64,000 nt of DNA from Citrobacter portucalensis (GCF_002042885.1 NZ_MVFY01000001.1:434001-498000), one strand, 5' to 3'; counted from the stretch's first letter, positions 18,289 to 30,530 are shown. Numbers and translations are program-made. The notes: generated by a model not told the origin, from the sequence alone.

Positions 18289-18401
18289 TTTGTTTATTTT
18301 TTAAAGTATATTTGAAATGCATTTTATGGAATATCTGCCGGTTTAGCCAGTGCAGAAAACTTTGCTACGTTTAACTAAGGTGCGCAACATGGAAATGAGC
18401 T

Positions 18402-19382
18402 ATGACCAAATACCGTCTAAGCGATGAATCTCGCTCCTTTAGTTACCAGGATAATGGCAATAAAAAAAGTGTATTACTACGCCAAATCATCGCACTCATT
18501 GATTTTAATGATGTTAGATCCGGTACGCTCGGTGGCTGGATTGATGATGAAAGTGTTCTGTCGCAAAGCGGTAATTGCTGGATATACGATGAGAATGCGC
18601 TCGCGTTTTCCGGCGCAATGATAACCGGAGACGCCCGTATTACACAGGCAAGCGTGGTCAGAGACGGCGCACAGATTGGTGATGCCGTCTGGATTGACCG
18701 AGCAGAAATCAGCCATAACGCGCAAATACGTGACAACGTCACCATTCAGGATTCTGTTGTTCGCGGTGAGTGCCTCATCTGCGGTGATGCACGCATTGTG
18801 TGTGACTCTGAAATCATTGCAGCCAGAGGGTTAACCCGTGAAAGCGACCAGCTCCTGCAAATTTACGAGCGGGCGGCAGTCAGCAATTCACGCGTGGTGC
18901 ATCAGGCGCAAATCTATGGCGATGCGATGATCAATTATGCCTTTATAGAACATCGGGCTGAAGTTTTTGATTTTGCACGGATAGAAGGCAACGAAGAGAA
19001 TAATGTCTGGATCTGCGATTGCGCCAAAGTCTATGGGCATGCACGCGTCATCGCCGGAACGGATGAAGACGCCATTCCTACCCTGCGCTACAGCTCGCAG
19101 GTGGCGGAACACGCGGTGGTTGAAGGTAACTGCGTGCTGAAACACCACGTGCTGGTTGGGGGGCATGCGCAATTACGTGGCGGACCGCTCCAGCTTGACG
19201 GTCACATCCTGATTGAAGGCTATGCCTGTATTCTGGGTGAAGTGCTGATCGAGCATCATATTGAGATAACCGATCAGGCCCAAGTTGAAGCCTTTGATGG
19301 CGATGCAATCCATCTGCGCGGGCCAAAAGTGATCAACGGCGAACAACGTATCACGCGCACCCCTATCGCCGGTTTATTCTGA
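18402..19382 (+). CDS. ydcK: YdcK, left-handed beta-helix (hexapeptide-repeat) protein
   Basis: A 326-residue protein built almost entirely of imperfect hexapeptide repeats of the [LIV]-G-x4 acyltransferase type, for example [18 protein letters not shown] and [13 protein letters not shown]. Length equals E. coli YdcK. The role is unknown; no catalytic site of a known acyltransferase is obvious. Its last nine bases overlap the end of convergent rimL. Confidence 0.92.
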   Translation: MTKYRLSDESRSFSYQDNGNKKSVLLRQIIALIDFNDVRSGTLGGWIDDESVLSQSGNCWIYDENALAFSGAMITGDARITQASVVRDGAQIGDAVWIDRAEISHNAQIRDNVTIQDSVVRGECLICGDARIVCDSEIIAARGLTRESDQLLQIYERAAVSNSRVVHQAQIYGDAMINYAFIEHRAEVFDFARIEGNEENNVWICDCAKVYGHARVIAGTDEDAIPTLRYSSQVAEHAVVEGNCVLKHHVLVGGHAQLRGGPLQLDGHILIEGYACILGEVLIEHHIEITDQAQVEAFDGDAIHLRGPKVINGEQRITRTPIAGLF

Positions 19383-19919
19383 AGAGCCATCAATGATGCG
19401 GGCGTAGTGATTCACGTCATGGTAATCGCCATTAAGGAACTCCGCCTGTTGCATACATCCTTCCAGTCGGAAGCCATTGCGCAGTGCAACCTGGTTGCTT
19501 CTGACGTTATCTACACGACATTTAATCACGAAGCGGCGAATCTCCTGGCGCTGCGCATAATGATGAATCATCGCCTGTAGCGCCTGAGACAGAATGCCTT
19601 TGCCCTGGTGCTCTTCATCCAGCCAATAACCAATATAAGCGGCTTTGTTCAGCGGCTCTATCTGGTTAAACGAGATAACGCCAGCCACCTCCCCTTGTTC
19701 GAAAATAAGGAACATTTTGGCGTAGCCGCGCTGGTGCAACATCATATTCCCCTGCACGTTCTTACGCGTGTCGTCCTCAGATTCGACAAACTGCGGCCAG
19801 TTCAGTGACTGTTGGAGCCAGGTTTTATTTTTAAGCACCAACTGATGCAGAGGGGTGACGTGGTGTTCTTCTACCGCCCGCAGTTCCAGCGCGTCACTAA
19901 CGATAATTATTTCTGACAT
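19374..19919 (-). CDS. rimL: RimL, L7/L12 serine N-acetyltransferase
   Basis: GNAT-family acetyltransferase of 181 residues that N-acetylates ribosomal protein L12 to give L7. The acetyl-CoA loop is the region around [13 protein letters not shown] (about residues 105-117), with the family W-x-x-x-EHQGKG pattern. Neighbours ydcK and ydcH match E. coli. An AGGAG site lies seven bases before the ATG. Confidence 0.94.
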   Translation of the reverse strand: MSEIIIVSDALELRAVEEHHVTPLHQLVLKNKTWLQQSLNWPQFVESEDDTRKNVQGNMMLHQRGYAKMFLIFEQGEVAGVISFNQIEPLNKAAYIGYWLDEEHQGKGILSQALQAMIHHYAQRQEIRRFVIKCRVDNVRSNQVALRNGFRLEGCMQQAEFLNGDYHDVNHYARIIDGSSE

Positions 19920-20137
19920 GTTTATCTCCTTTGCGATCGTAAACGGGGCATTTCTGACTGGCAGTAGCCGATATTACTCTGTTTAGCACCGAGGATGTCT
20001 TATTTTTATGCTGTAACAGCAATCACTTAGAAAGAATCTCTGGCGTGGAACCCGTTACTCTGGTGATCCGGGTATCCCCTCATGGATAGACCGTAATGAT
20101 GACAATAACACTTTCATTCTATTGCTAAGGAGCAAGC

Positions 20138-21364
20138 ATGGCAGCACCTTTGGGTCGTTTAGCACTTATTCCGCTTTTACTGATTACCGCCTGTCACCAA
20201 CCTGTTTCCACCACGCAAGCGGGCCCCGTTCCCTTTGCCGTCAATAAGCAACAGGTCGTGGATAATACCACGCTGGAAATTTCCCGTAGCGCGCTGGAAT
20301 ATAACATTCATAAAGTTCAGCAACTGCTGGGAGATAAAACCCGGATGTGCGCCATTCTTAAAGGCGACGCGTATGGCCACGATCTCTCACTGGTAACACC
20401 GGTGATGATGCAAAACGGCGTGCAATGTATTGGCATCGCCAGCAACGAGGAGATTAGTACCGTTCGCCAGTCAGGCTATACATCGCAGCTCATGCGCGTG
20501 CGTAACGCGACGGAAAAAGAGATGCGCCAGGCGGCGGATTTCGATACCGAAGAGCTTATCGGTAATCTGGATATGGCTAAGCGTCTAAGTGCAATCGCTC
20601 AAGAGAAAGGTAAAACTATTCGTATCCATCTTGCGCTGAACTCTGGCGGTATGTCGCGTAACGGTCTGGAAGTCAGTACCGCTGCAGGTCTGGAAGAAGC
20701 ACGCGCTATTTCCGCATTACCCGGCCTGAAAATTGTCGGCATCATGTCGCATTTCCCGGAAGAAGATGCGGCAGTGGTAAAACGCGATCTGGCCCGTTTC
20801 AATACGCAATCAGCCCAGGTACTGAAAATTACCGGGCTTAAGCGCGAAGATGTCACCCTGCATGTCGCGAATACGTTCGCTACCCTGACCGTTCCAGAAT
20901 CCTGGCTCGACATGGTGCGTGTTGGCGGTATTTTCTATGGCGATACCATCGCCAGCACCGAATACAAACGCGTCATGACGTTTAAATCTGCCATCGCGTC
21001 GGTAAACCATTACCCCAAAGGAAACACCGTCGGATATGACAGAACCTATACCCTTAAACGTGATTCCGTTCTGGCCAATATCCCGACAGGTTATGCCGAT
21101 GGTTATCGCCGTGTGTTCAGTAATGCGGGACACGTGCTGATCCGCGGCCAGCGGGTTCCGGTACTGGGTAAAACATCCATGAATACCGTGATCGTCGATG
21201 TAACCGATTTGCCGCAGGTTGCATCCGGTGATGAAGTGGTGCTGTTCGGTAAACAGGGAAATGCGCAGGTTAGTGCAGAAGAAGTCGAAGAAATTAGCGG
21301 CGCGTTGTTCACTGAAATGTCGATCCTCTGGGGGGCGACGAACAAACGCGTGATGGTCGATTAA
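20138..21364 (+). CDS. Broad-specificity amino acid racemase, predicted lipoprotein (Bsr/Alr family)
   Basis: PLP-dependent fold-type III racemase of 408 residues, longer than cytosolic alanine racemase by an N-terminal export signal. The first 18 residues are a signal peptide with lipobox ITAC (Cys19), so the enzyme should be periplasmic and membrane-anchored. The PLP lysine is in [11 protein letters not shown], and the catalytic tyrosine region is [10 protein letters not shown]. The unusual K-G-D (not K-A-D) and the export signal point to the Bsr branch, which makes non-canonical D-amino acids in the periplasm. It is a single gene with a strong AAGGAG site and its own terminator. It is absent from K-12 at this position. 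Confidence 0.88.
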   Translation: MAAPLGRLALIPLLLITACHQPVSTTQAGPVPFAVNKQQVVDNTTLEISRSALEYNIHKVQQLLGDKTRMCAILKGDAYGHDLSLVTPVMMQNGVQCIGIASNEEISTVRQSGYTSQLMRVRNATEKEMRQAADFDTEELIGNLDMAKRLSAIAQEKGKTIRIHLALNSGGMSRNGLEVSTAAGLEEARAISALPGLKIVGIMSHFPEEDAAVVKRDLARFNTQSAQVLKITGLKREDVTLHVANTFATLTVPESWLDMVRVGGIFYGDTIASTEYKRVMTFKSAIASVNHYPKGNTVGYDRTYTLKRDSVLANIPTGYADGYRRVFSNAGHVLIRGQRVPVLGKTSMNTVIVDVTDLPQVASGDEVVLFGKQGNAQVSAEEVEEISGALFTEMSILWGATNKRVMVD

Positions 21365-21376
21365 CACCTAAAACAG

Positions 21377-21409
21377 GAAGGGCTTCCGTTTCTCGCAGGA
21401 AGCCCTTTT
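21377..21409. terminator. Terminator between racemase gene and ydcH
   Basis: Stem GGGCTTCC/GGAAGCCC, extendable to about ten pairs, is followed by TTTT on the plus strand. On the minus strand the A-rich flank gives TGTTTTA, so it may also end ydcH transcripts. Confidence 0.85.
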
Positions 21410-21430
21410 ACACAGCAAGCGCCGTTCTAC

Positions 21431-21655
21431 TCAGCTCTCACTGACACTCTCTTTTTGCAATATTTTGAGCAGATCTTCCTTCAGGTGGAGTTTCTGTTTC
21501 TTAAGACGAACAATGTCCAAACTATACCCCCGACCATCCGAACCTTCCAGTCTGGAGATCTCATGATCAAGGCTGTTGTGTTTTTCGAATAAGGACAGAA
21601 AGCGAGGGTTCTCGGATTTCAGTCGGGAAATAAGGTCTCTGTATTCTGGAAACAT
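21431..21655 (-). CDS. ydcH: YdcH, DUF465 small coiled-coil protein
   Basis: A 74-residue, highly charged helical protein of the DUF465/YdcH family. The pattern HNSLDHEISRLEG is the family core, and MFPEYRDLISRLK at the N-terminus matches E. coli YdcH. No function is established. It lies downstream of opgD on the same strand, with 167 bases between. Confidence 0.92.
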   Translation of the reverse strand: MFPEYRDLISRLKSENPRFLSLFEKHNSLDHEISRLEGSDGRGYSLDIVRLKKQKLHLKEDLLKILQKESVSES

Positions 21656-21787
21656 ACTTTCTCCCTGTTAGTGGACAAGAACGTGTATAAGAAATACACA
21701 CCCACAGAGTACCCATTTGCCATACAGAAAAATGCGAACAGGATCGAGTAAATAGTGTACAGAGTCGTTATGAGGATGAATGCAGAT

Positions 21788-21811
21788 ACGGCTCCCCATC
21801 AGGAGAGCCGT
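21788..21811 (-). terminator. Hairpin downstream of opgD
   Basis: A perfect stem ACGGCTC/GAGCCGT lies about a dozen bases after the opgD stop, with a ten-base loop. No T-run follows, so termination may be partial and allow read-through to ydcH. Confidence 0.5.
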
Positions 21812-21822
21812 AAAGGGCGTGA

Positions 21823-23478
21823 TTAACGCATCTCGCGGTCGTCAACGTACTGACGTTTATCCGGCGCTGGCGGGAAGTACTGATACAGCCAGGTTTCGCT
21901 GATGGCGTCACCCTGACAACGCAGGAACATACGCATATCTACCGGATCGGTCGAGTCAGAGGTCGGATACCAGTCAAACTGAATGCGATAACCGTCGATA
22001 GGCTCCACGTAGAGGATCTCAATCTGTTTCGCTTCACCGCTGGAGAGCGTAATCACCGGTTCAATGCCTTTCGGCGCAGCCGCTTTTAGATCGCCACCAA
22101 CGAAGTCAACGGCAAAACGACGCGCCCATTTTTCCGGGTAATGCTCGCCCGGTGCCCATCCTTCCGGGAAACCGCCCATGCCTGTCCGGGTCGCCATCAC
22201 GCGAGCCAGCGGTGAACGCACCGGCGGTTGAGCGCTCCAGTACAGGCGATATTTGAATTCCAGCTCATCGCCGGCTTTGATCTTCTTGTCCGGCTGCCAG
22301 AAGCAGACAACGTTATCCAGCGTTTCGCCGGTCGTCGGGATCTCCATCAGACCGATGGTCCCCTTGCCCCACTGGTTGCGCGGTTCGACCCACAAGCTTG
22401 GGCGCTTGTTATACCAGCCCATGATGTCCTGATAATGGGAGAAGTCGCGATCGAGTTGCAGCAAGCCAAACCCTTTCGGGTTGTTATCGGTATAGGCGTT
22501 GAACTGCAGCTTTTGCGGGTTATTCAGCGGACGGCAGATCCACTCGCCATTTCCCCGCCACATCGCCAGACGATCGGAGTCATGGATTTGCGGGTGAATA
22601 GTGTCGCACATCCGACGCTCGTTGTTGCCACAGCTGAACATGCTGGTCATCGGCGCAATGCCGAGCTGCTTGATGTCTTTGCGCGCATAGATGTGGTTTT
22701 GTACATCCATAATCACCTGCGTTTTCTCGCAGTGGATCACGAACTTGAATGCGCCGGTTACGCTTGGGCTGTCGAGAAGCGCATACACGGTAAAGGAGGT
22801 TGCGCCCGGTTTAACCGTTTCGAACCAGAAAGAGGTGAAATCAGGAAATTCTTCTTTACTGTCGGTGTAGGTATCTATCGCCAGACCACGCGCCGATAAA
22901 CCGTACTGATAGGTGTCATCCACGGCGCGGAAATAGCTGGCGCCCAGGAAAGAAACGACATCGCGGCGGGCCAGTTCTGGCGCCTTAAACACGCGGAATC
23001 CAGCGAATCCGAGGTCAGTCTGCCCTTCCAATTGTTTGGTATCCACACCCGCGTCGTTGTATTTAAACAGCTCCGGACGGAAGTGAATTTCACGCGCCAT
23101 ATGCGTACTACCATCAACCGAGAACATGCGTACACGACGACGGAAGCCCATTCCCACGTGGAAGAACTGCGCATCAAGCTGACGATTTTCAACATTGTTC
23201 CACAGAGACTGCTCTGCGTCATATTGAATGCTGTTGTAGGCCTGCGGCGTCAGTTTCGCCAGCGTGTCCGGTAACGCGCGTGGTGCGCCGCCCCAGGGTT
23301 TCTGTGCTAAGTCATGGGCCATCGATTGCAGAACGGAAAAATCAAAACGTACGGTTTTTCCGTCTGCAATGTCAGACTCTGCCGCAAAGGCGGCGCGGGA
23401 AAAGAGTGATGCAATACCACTGGTTCCGCACACGGCGGCCATTGCCATTGAACCTTTAATAAATCGTCTGCGATTCAT
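21823..23478 (-). CDS. opgD: OpgD (MdoD), periplasmic glucans biosynthesis protein
   Basis: Paralogue of OpgG that shapes the backbone of osmoregulated periplasmic glucans. The 551-residue protein starts with a twin-arginine signal (RRRFIKGS..., cleavage near AAFAAE), as known for E. coli OpgD, so it is exported folded. The rest is the MdoG/OpgG domain. Length matches E. coli. E. coli OpgD has been reported as a beta-1,2-glucanase (recalled). Confidence 0.95.
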   Translation of the reverse strand: MNRRRFIKGSMAMAAVCGTSGIASLFSRAAFAAESDIADGKTVRFDFSVLQSMAHDLAQKPWGGAPRALPDTLAKLTPQAYNSIQYDAEQSLWNNVENRQLDAQFFHVGMGFRRRVRMFSVDGSTHMAREIHFRPELFKYNDAGVDTKQLEGQTDLGFAGFRVFKAPELARRDVVSFLGASYFRAVDDTYQYGLSARGLAIDTYTDSKEEFPDFTSFWFETVKPGATSFTVYALLDSPSVTGAFKFVIHCEKTQVIMDVQNHIYARKDIKQLGIAPMTSMFSCGNNERRMCDTIHPQIHDSDRLAMWRGNGEWICRPLNNPQKLQFNAYTDNNPKGFGLLQLDRDFSHYQDIMGWYNKRPSLWVEPRNQWGKGTIGLMEIPTTGETLDNVVCFWQPDKKIKAGDELEFKYRLYWSAQPPVRSPLARVMATRTGMGGFPEGWAPGEHYPEKWARRFAVDFVGGDLKAAAPKGIEPVITLSSGEAKQIEILYVEPIDGYRIQFDWYPTSDSTDPVDMRMFLRCQGDAISETWLYQYFPPAPDKRQYVDDREMR

Positions 23479-23671
23479 GCCTGAAAGTGAGTCCTTCTGG
23501 TCGTGTAAATGGTCCCGCGCCGGTCAAAATCTGCGGCATGAGAGTGCACATTTCTGACCGCTCACTCTAGACAAAATTCATTAATAATCCAATTGTTGGT
23601 CGCCGATTATCTGTACAAAATCGAAAATATTTTATGTCGATGGGAACAGACCGAATCCCATGTAAATTCCA

Positions 23672-25015
23672 TTAAAGTAAACCACACCGACGTTTACTTC
23701 GTTCTTGAGCCTCCTGATACAGCGCAAACTCATCATAAACCGCGCAACCCAGCGCCTGTTCAAACGCGTCGCGGCTGGAATTTCCGTGGCTGCGAGCTTG
23801 TGTTTCATTGCCCAAATTGGACTGGAAAATTCCTGCGGCGCTCACCGGTAAAAAATCTTCGTAGGTGATGGGTTGCGCAACCAGCCAGCCCCGTTCAATA
23901 AGCGGCTGCGGATCGTCATCCGGGCGAATCGCCTGCCGATGCGCTTCACCCGATGGCGTCAGACGATAGCGGAACCAGGCTAGCCCCTGCTGGCGCAGCA
24001 GGAATTCGCTGTCCGGGAAGGCCTTGAATACTTCCTGAAGGTGTAGCTGATGCGTCAGATTGTCTTTCCCCATTCCCGCTTTATTCAGCAATTCGTCGTA
24101 CAACGCCCTACCTTTCGGCGTCAGGGCCACGCCGCGCTGTTCGATCTCACCAAAACGTGCCGTGTGAGTGCCGCGCATTTCACCGGCAAACAACACCGGT
24201 TCTTCCAGCGCTTTGAAACTGGTCTGACGCAATAAAATGGGCACCTCGCGGCGCGGCGGCCCTTCAATCAGTATTTTCGGTTCAATGCCGCATTCCGGCA
24301 TCATCGACTGCACCCGGTCAATATCCAGCGTTCGCGGTGTCAGATGGTTGATATGACAACCGGGGAAGCACACCACATCGGCAATCAGCCGGTGTTCGTT
24401 GTGTAATGCGTGATAGGTCGCTTCATCGACCGTGGCATGCTGATGCCAGCGGAATGTTTCCAGCGCTTCATGCACAAATTCTTGCGCCTGTTCAGATGTA
24501 AAACTGCCCTGTGCATCAAATTCATCCAGTAGTTCGTGGCAACGGCGAGTGAAAATATCGCGTTTCGCGAGGATCTCAGCGGCTTTTTGCCGCAGCGCGG
24601 CGTTTTCGATTAGTTCGAGCCGTAATAACGAGGTGAATACCCGAAACGGGTTGCGCGATAGCGAGGCATCGTCGATGGGACGAAAAGCGGTGGAATGTAC
24701 GGGGACGCCCGCCTGGGAGAGATCGTAATAACTCACCGGATACATGCCCATAACGGTAAACATCCGGCGCAGCGTAGAAAGCTCCTGCGCGGTACCCACT
24801 CGAATGGCACCATGACGCTCAACGTTTAGCCGGGCCAGTTCATCCGCATTCGCCAGTTTTTCATGCAGCGTCGGATTATTTTCCAGTACCGCCAGATTCA
24901 CATCAGCGACAAGTTCCAGCAACGTGCCATACTGCGGGACTTCCTGCTGGTACATTGCTGACATTGCCTGCGAAAATTGTTCCCGAATCTCATCTGCCGT
25001 GATGGTGTTCGCCAT
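23672..25015 (-). CDS. ydcJ: YdcJ, DUF1338 iron(II) dioxygenase/decarboxylase (HglS-like)
   Basis: A 447-residue member of the DUF1338 family. The founding characterised enzyme is HglS of Pseudomonas, which converts 2-oxoadipate to D-2-hydroxyglutarate in lysine catabolism. Metal-ligand candidates are the histidines in ERHGAIR and CHINHLTPR and a Glu near the C-terminal third. Sequence matches E. coli YdcJ nearly throughout (ANTITADEIREQFSQAMSA). The substrate in enterobacteria is inferred only. Confidence 0.93.
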   Translation of the reverse strand: MANTITADEIREQFSQAMSAMYQQEVPQYGTLLELVADVNLAVLENNPTLHEKLANADELARLNVERHGAIRVGTAQELSTLRRMFTVMGMYPVSYYDLSQAGVPVHSTAFRPIDDASLSRNPFRVFTSLLRLELIENAALRQKAAEILAKRDIFTRRCHELLDEFDAQGSFTSEQAQEFVHEALETFRWHQHATVDEATYHALHNEHRLIADVVCFPGCHINHLTPRTLDIDRVQSMMPECGIEPKILIEGPPRREVPILLRQTSFKALEEPVLFAGEMRGTHTARFGEIEQRGVALTPKGRALYDELLNKAGMGKDNLTHQLHLQEVFKAFPDSEFLLRQQGLAWFRYRLTPSGEAHRQAIRPDDDPQPLIERGWLVAQPITYEDFLPVSAAGIFQSNLGNETQARSHGNSSRDAFEQALGCAVYDEFALYQEAQERSKRRCGLL

Positions 25016-25135
25016 AATGTCATGCCTCCAGTGAATATTACCTGGAGTGTAGAAAACGCCGCTGACTCCGGTGGGAAGAATTTACAAAGTGTGACCCCGC
25101 GTAAACTTCCCACCCATACAAACGATGAACAGTAC

Positions 25136-26038
25136 CTACTGGCGTTGTTTCAAATGACTTTCCAGCCAGGGCAGCATCTGTTTTTTACGGCTAAGCATAC
25201 CTTCTACCTTGCAAGGCTGCGGGATGTCTGAAAGTTCTGCTCCAGCAAACCATAAGCTGGTATCCCCCAGATTGATGTCAGTGAGCATCAGCACGACTAA
25301 CGCAGCGTTCTTTTCTTCTGCATAGCGCGCCATTTCCTGACGGAGATCGTCCAGCACCGCATCCACCTGTTGCAGCGCATACAGTTCAAGCTGCGCTACA
25401 CAAACTGAATGCCCATGGATGGTGAAGGTTTTAATGTCTTTCTGCAGAAGCTCGCGGGCGCTCATCCCTTCCACGCTTGTTTTGGCTGACAGCAGGTCGC
25501 GACTGAAAGCGTCAAGATCCACTCCGGTTTTTTGGGCCAGCGCATCAACCGCCTGGCGATCGTCAGTGGTCGTCGTTGGTGAACGAAGCGTGACGGTGTC
25601 ACTCAATACGGCGCCGAGCAGTAAAACAGCCTCAGCGGAAGATAACTGGTTGCGTTCATCCTCCGTCATCAGTTGCCACAGCAGGGTTGCGCTACTGCCG
25701 ACAGGCTTCACCCACACTTCCGGTGGCAGACGGGTGACTAACCCACCAAGTCGGTGATGATCGATAATTCCAACCACGTTACTTTCTGTTAACGATTCCG
25801 GTCCCTGGGCCGGCTCGGTGAAATCGACCAGCCAGACATCACGATCGGTCAGTTCAAACGTCAACCGTTCAGGCATCGTCAGCCCCGCATGCTCAAAGAT
25901 AAACTGCGTTTCGCGATTAGGCTCGCCCAAACGCCATGCCGTCGCCTGCTGGCCACGTAAACTAAGCCAACGCGCCGTCATTGCGGCGGTGCAGATGGCA
26001 TCGCTATCGGGATTAAGGTGCCCTATTACATGTATCAT
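25136..26038 (-). CDS. ppaC: Family II (manganese-dependent) inorganic pyrophosphatase
   Basis: DHH-superfamily phosphohydrolase of 300 residues. Metal-site motifs are GHLNPDSDA at the N-terminus, the VDF region near residue 71, and GIIDHHRLGG. The C-terminal DHHA2 domain carries the substrate motif SRKKQ near residue 286. No CBS domains are present. Function: hydrolysis of pyrophosphate in the cytosol. E. coli K-12 uses the unrelated Ppa and has no gene here; this gene sits between ydcJ and ydcI, which are direct neighbours in K-12, so it is a small insertion or retained ancestral gene. Confidence 0.9.
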   Translation of the reverse strand: MIHVIGHLNPDSDAICTAAMTARWLSLRGQQATAWRLGEPNRETQFIFEHAGLTMPERLTFELTDRDVWLVDFTEPAQGPESLTESNVVGIIDHHRLGGLVTRLPPEVWVKPVGSSATLLWQLMTEDERNQLSSAEAVLLLGAVLSDTVTLRSPTTTTDDRQAVDALAQKTGVDLDAFSRDLLSAKTSVEGMSARELLQKDIKTFTIHGHSVCVAQLELYALQQVDAVLDDLRQEMARYAEEKNAALVVLMLTDINLGDTSLWFAGAELSDIPQPCKVEGMLSRKKQMLPWLESHLKQRQ

Positions 26039-26270
26039 TCATCAGTGCCTTGTGAAAGAGAAATCGTTCAAAAGTAAACAATCACCAAAGTATAACGACT
26101 GGGCACACTCCCTTCCATGATCCCACCACCCAGCAATGCTGTACAAAACATAAGCAAAATAAATCAGTTGTAAGTAAAACATGATAAATGTTAATAATAT
26201 TTTGCTATCAGGTTATCAAAAACAAACAACTTTACTTGTCACCGATACGGCTCTGTTTTTAACATCGCTT

Positions 26271-27194
26271 ATGGAAAAAAATGTTCTGTTCAATCAGCGC
26301 ATTCGCTTGCGCCACCTTCATACTTTTGTCGCCGTTGCACAGCAGGGAACGTTGGGGCGCGCGGCTGAGACCCTTAACCTGAGCCAACCGGCTCTCTCCA
26401 AAACGCTAAATGAACTGGAGCAACTGACCGGTACCCGTCTCTTTGAGCGTGGCCGCCTTGGCGCGCAGTTAACGCTGCCCGGAGAACAGTTTCTTACCCA
26501 CGCGGTAAGAGTGCTGGATGCGCTCAACACCGCCGGACAAGCGTTAAATCAGCGCGAAGAATCGCAGACTGATGTCGTACGGATCGGGGCCTTACCCACC
26601 GCGGCACTGGGCATTCTGCCTGCGGTAATTGGTCCTTTCCACAAGCAGCAAATGGAGACCACGCTACAGGTCGCCACCATGAGCAATCCGATGATTCTGG
26701 CAGGTTTAAAATCCGGGGAAATCGATCTTGGCATTGGTCGCATGGCCGATCCGGAATTAATGGTCGGTCTGAACTATGAATTGTTGTTTCTGGAATCACT
26801 TAAACTGGTCGTGCGCCCTAACCATCCGCTGTTGCAGGAAACCATCACGTTAAGTCGGGTAATGGAGTGGCCGGTGGTGGTTTCGCCAAAAGGAACCGCG
26901 CCTCGCCAGCACGCAGAAGCATTGTTGCAAAGTCAGGGTTGTAAAATGCCGCCAGGCTGCATTGAAACGCTGTCAGCATCGCTTTCCCGCCAGCTGACGG
27001 TTGATTACGACTATGTGTGGTTTGTCCCTTCAGGCGCGGTTAGAGAGGATTTACGCCAGGCGACGCTGGTGTCGTTGCCGATACCTACCCACGGTGCGGG
27101 TGAACCCATCGGTATTCTTACCCGTGTCGATGTGCAACTCTCCCAGGCCGCGCAGATCCTTATCGCCGCAATACGCAAAACCGTACCGTTTTGA
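26271..27194 (+). CDS. ydcI: YdcI, LysR-type regulator
   Basis: LTTR of 307 residues: N-terminal winged helix (RIRLRHLHTFVAVAQQGTLG, then AAETLNLSQPALSKTLNELE) and a C-terminal substrate-binding domain. The longer frame from 26181 adds 30 AT-rich codons without a good ribosome site; the ATG at 26271 (MEKNVLFNQRIRLR) fits E. coli. YdcI has been linked to acid stress in Salmonella and to pH or acetate-related genes in E. coli (recalled). It is divergent from ppaC and convergent with trg. Confidence 0.94.
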   Translation: MEKNVLFNQRIRLRHLHTFVAVAQQGTLGRAAETLNLSQPALSKTLNELEQLTGTRLFERGRLGAQLTLPGEQFLTHAVRVLDALNTAGQALNQREESQTDVVRIGALPTAALGILPAVIGPFHKQQMETTLQVATMSNPMILAGLKSGEIDLGIGRMADPELMVGLNYELLFLESLKLVVRPNHPLLQETITLSRVMEWPVVVSPKGTAPRQHAEALLQSQGCKMPPGCIETLSASLSRQLTVDYDYVWFVPSGAVREDLRQATLVSLPIPTHGAGEPIGILTRVDVQLSQAAQILIAAIRKTVPF

Positions 27195-27202
27195 TGCCAA
27201 AT

Positions 27203-27228
27203 ATTAAGGGACCATCAGGTCCCTTAAT
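27203..27228. terminator. Terminator between ydcI and trg
   Basis: A perfect 11-base stem ATTAAGGGACC/GGTCCCTTAAT with a four-base loop ATCA lies between the two convergent stops. An AT-rich TTATTGTT follows on the plus strand. Confidence 0.8.
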
Positions 27229-27234
27229 TTATTG

Positions 27235-28923
27235 TTAAAACGTTTCCCAGTTATCGCCACTGGCCGTTGCCGTCTGCGGACGCGAATGGTCAGGCGTAGT
27301 GGTTACGGGAGGGCGTTTAATTGCACTCGTTCCCGTTAAGCGAAATGTACCTACGGCTTCCGTTAAGCGCGCAGCCTGCTCTTCGAGAGAGGCCGCCGCT
27401 GCCGATGCTTCTTCAACCAGCGAGGCATTTTGCTGCGTAACTTTATCCATTTCTGATATCGCCTGGCTCACCTGTACGATACCCCGGCTCTGCTCATCAG
27501 AAGCCGCCGCGATTTCCAGCATGATATCGGTCACGCGTTTTACCGCATCGACAATATCCGTCATCGTATTGCCCGCCGCGACGACTTCTCCGGAGCCCTG
27601 GTCAATCAGTCGGACTGATTCGCTGATCAATCCTTCAATCTCTTTTGCCGCCTGAGCGCTGCGGCTTGCCAGCGTACGGACCTCACTAGCGACCACGGCA
27701 AATCCACGCCCCTGCTCTCCTGCCCGCGCCGCCTCAACCGCCGCGTTCAGCGCCAGGATATTGGTCTGGAAAGCAATGCTATTAATCACGGCTGTGATTT
27801 CGGAGATTTTCTTCGAACTCGTTGAGATATTGCCCATGGTTTTCACCACGCCAGAAACCATCTGACCGCCCCGACTGGCCTTACCGGACGCATCTTCTGC
27901 CAGCTTACTTGCGTGATGCGCGTTGTCGGCGTTTTGCTTCACCGTGGCGGTCAGCTCTTCCATGCTGGCTGCCGTTTGTTCAATCGCTGCGGCCTGTTGT
28001 TCAGTACGTGAAGACAAATCGGTATTACCCGCCGAAATCTCACTAGTACCGCGGTATATTTCTTCCGCACCCTGACGTACCGTACCCACCGTTTTCCCCA
28101 ACGATCGTTGCATTGTCTGCAGATGGCGGCTCAGGCGACCAATTTCGCTGCGCCCGGTCGGTTCATCTTGCATGGTCAGATCGCCCGCGGAAATTTGCTC
28201 AATACGCTTGGCCGCGCGTAACAGAGGATGAATGACCGTGCGGCGCAGAACAATGAACGTCATTACGGTCAGCGCCAGCGCAAGAACGAATGCACCCAGC
28301 ATAAAAGCCATGCCGAGCTGTGTACGCTGGTGCGCCTGTTCGCTTAACTGGTTCGCCCTTGCGGTACGAATGTCGATCGCTTTTAACAACACCTTGTTGT
28401 AAGCAGAGTCCAGCGGTCTGGCCTGTTCATTTTCATGGTTGATGATTGCTTCAAACATGCCGTTTTTAGCGTACTTCAACATAGGCTGTAAGCCGTCGAT
28501 ATAGGCTTTGAAGCTGGCGCTCAGTTCAGCATCTAACGCTTCATCGGCAGACGTTTTTACCGCGCGTGACATATAAGCATTGAAACTGTCCTGCGACTGC
28601 TTGATCCGTTTTTCGGCCTCGGCAATATTGGCCTTCATGTCATCCATTTCGGCAATACGGCTCGCCGCGCCGGCGTGGATCATGTTGATACGTGCGGTAC
28701 GTAAATGGTTAGAGCTGTTAGATAACCCCATCCTGACCTGAATCTCATCGGTCACGTCGCGCTGATCGCGATCGGCCTGCATAAGAAAATAGCTTGCCAG
28801 TCCGGAACTTAAGGCGAACAGCAGAAGGATGCCACCGAGAATGGAGGAAAACAGCGGAACCAGCCGGGTTTGATGCAGAAAGCCCAGTTTATGCTGGGCT
28901 TGCATCGATGTAGTGTTGTCCAT
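27235..28923 (-). CDS. trg: Trg, methyl-accepting chemotaxis protein
   Basis: Ribose/galactose-type chemoreceptor of 562 residues. It has a transmembrane segment at about 20-45, a periplasmic four-helix sensor, a second transmembrane segment near 200-225, HAMP ([15 protein letters not shown]), and a long cytoplasmic coiled coil with the conserved hairpin tip ([20 protein letters not shown], then [19 protein letters not shown]). Unlike K-12 Trg, it ends in DNWETF, the CheR/CheB tethering pentapeptide. The start at 28923 matches the family; the frame extends 13 codons further. A sigma-28 promoter lies just upstream. Confidence 0.94.
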   Translation of the reverse strand: MDNTTSMQAQHKLGFLHQTRLVPLFSSILGGILLLFALSSGLASYFLMQADRDQRDVTDEIQVRMGLSNSSNHLRTARINMIHAGAASRIAEMDDMKANIAEAEKRIKQSQDSFNAYMSRAVKTSADEALDAELSASFKAYIDGLQPMLKYAKNGMFEAIINHENEQARPLDSAYNKVLLKAIDIRTARANQLSEQAHQRTQLGMAFMLGAFVLALALTVMTFIVLRRTVIHPLLRAAKRIEQISAGDLTMQDEPTGRSEIGRLSRHLQTMQRSLGKTVGTVRQGAEEIYRGTSEISAGNTDLSSRTEQQAAAIEQTAASMEELTATVKQNADNAHHASKLAEDASGKASRGGQMVSGVVKTMGNISTSSKKISEITAVINSIAFQTNILALNAAVEAARAGEQGRGFAVVASEVRTLASRSAQAAKEIEGLISESVRLIDQGSGEVVAAGNTMTDIVDAVKRVTDIMLEIAAASDEQSRGIVQVSQAISEMDKVTQQNASLVEEASAAAASLEEQAARLTEAVGTFRLTGTSAIKRPPVTTTPDHSRPQTATASGDNWETF

Positions 28924-28975
28924 GACCGTCGACTCTCTTGTAGGGTTTATGCGTGAAAACACGCCCGTTAGATAG

Positions 28976-29002
28976 TCATCGGCAATCCGGGAAGTTTACT
29001 TA
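28976..29002 (-). promoter_or_regulatory. Sigma-28 (FliA) promoter of trg
   Basis: On the minus strand TAAGTAAA, an 11-base spacer and GCCGATGA match the flagellar consensus TAAAGTTT-N11-GCCGATAA at most key positions. It lies 53-79 bases before the trg ATG, as expected for a class III chemotaxis gene. Confidence 0.85.
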
Positions 29003-29092
29003 CCGTGAAAAGCGCCGGATTCGTCACACTTTCACAACATAATTCTAAAAAATTCAGGAAAGTGCCAGCGGTTAAATCCGCTGGCCAATGAA

Positions 29093-30519
<1,427 letters not shown>

Positions 30520-30530
30520 ACGCCCTCCAG

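Noticed and set aside
22228-22899. A 223-codon plus-strand open frame
   Set aside because: Antisense to opgD, no known motifs, no ribosome site; a shadow.
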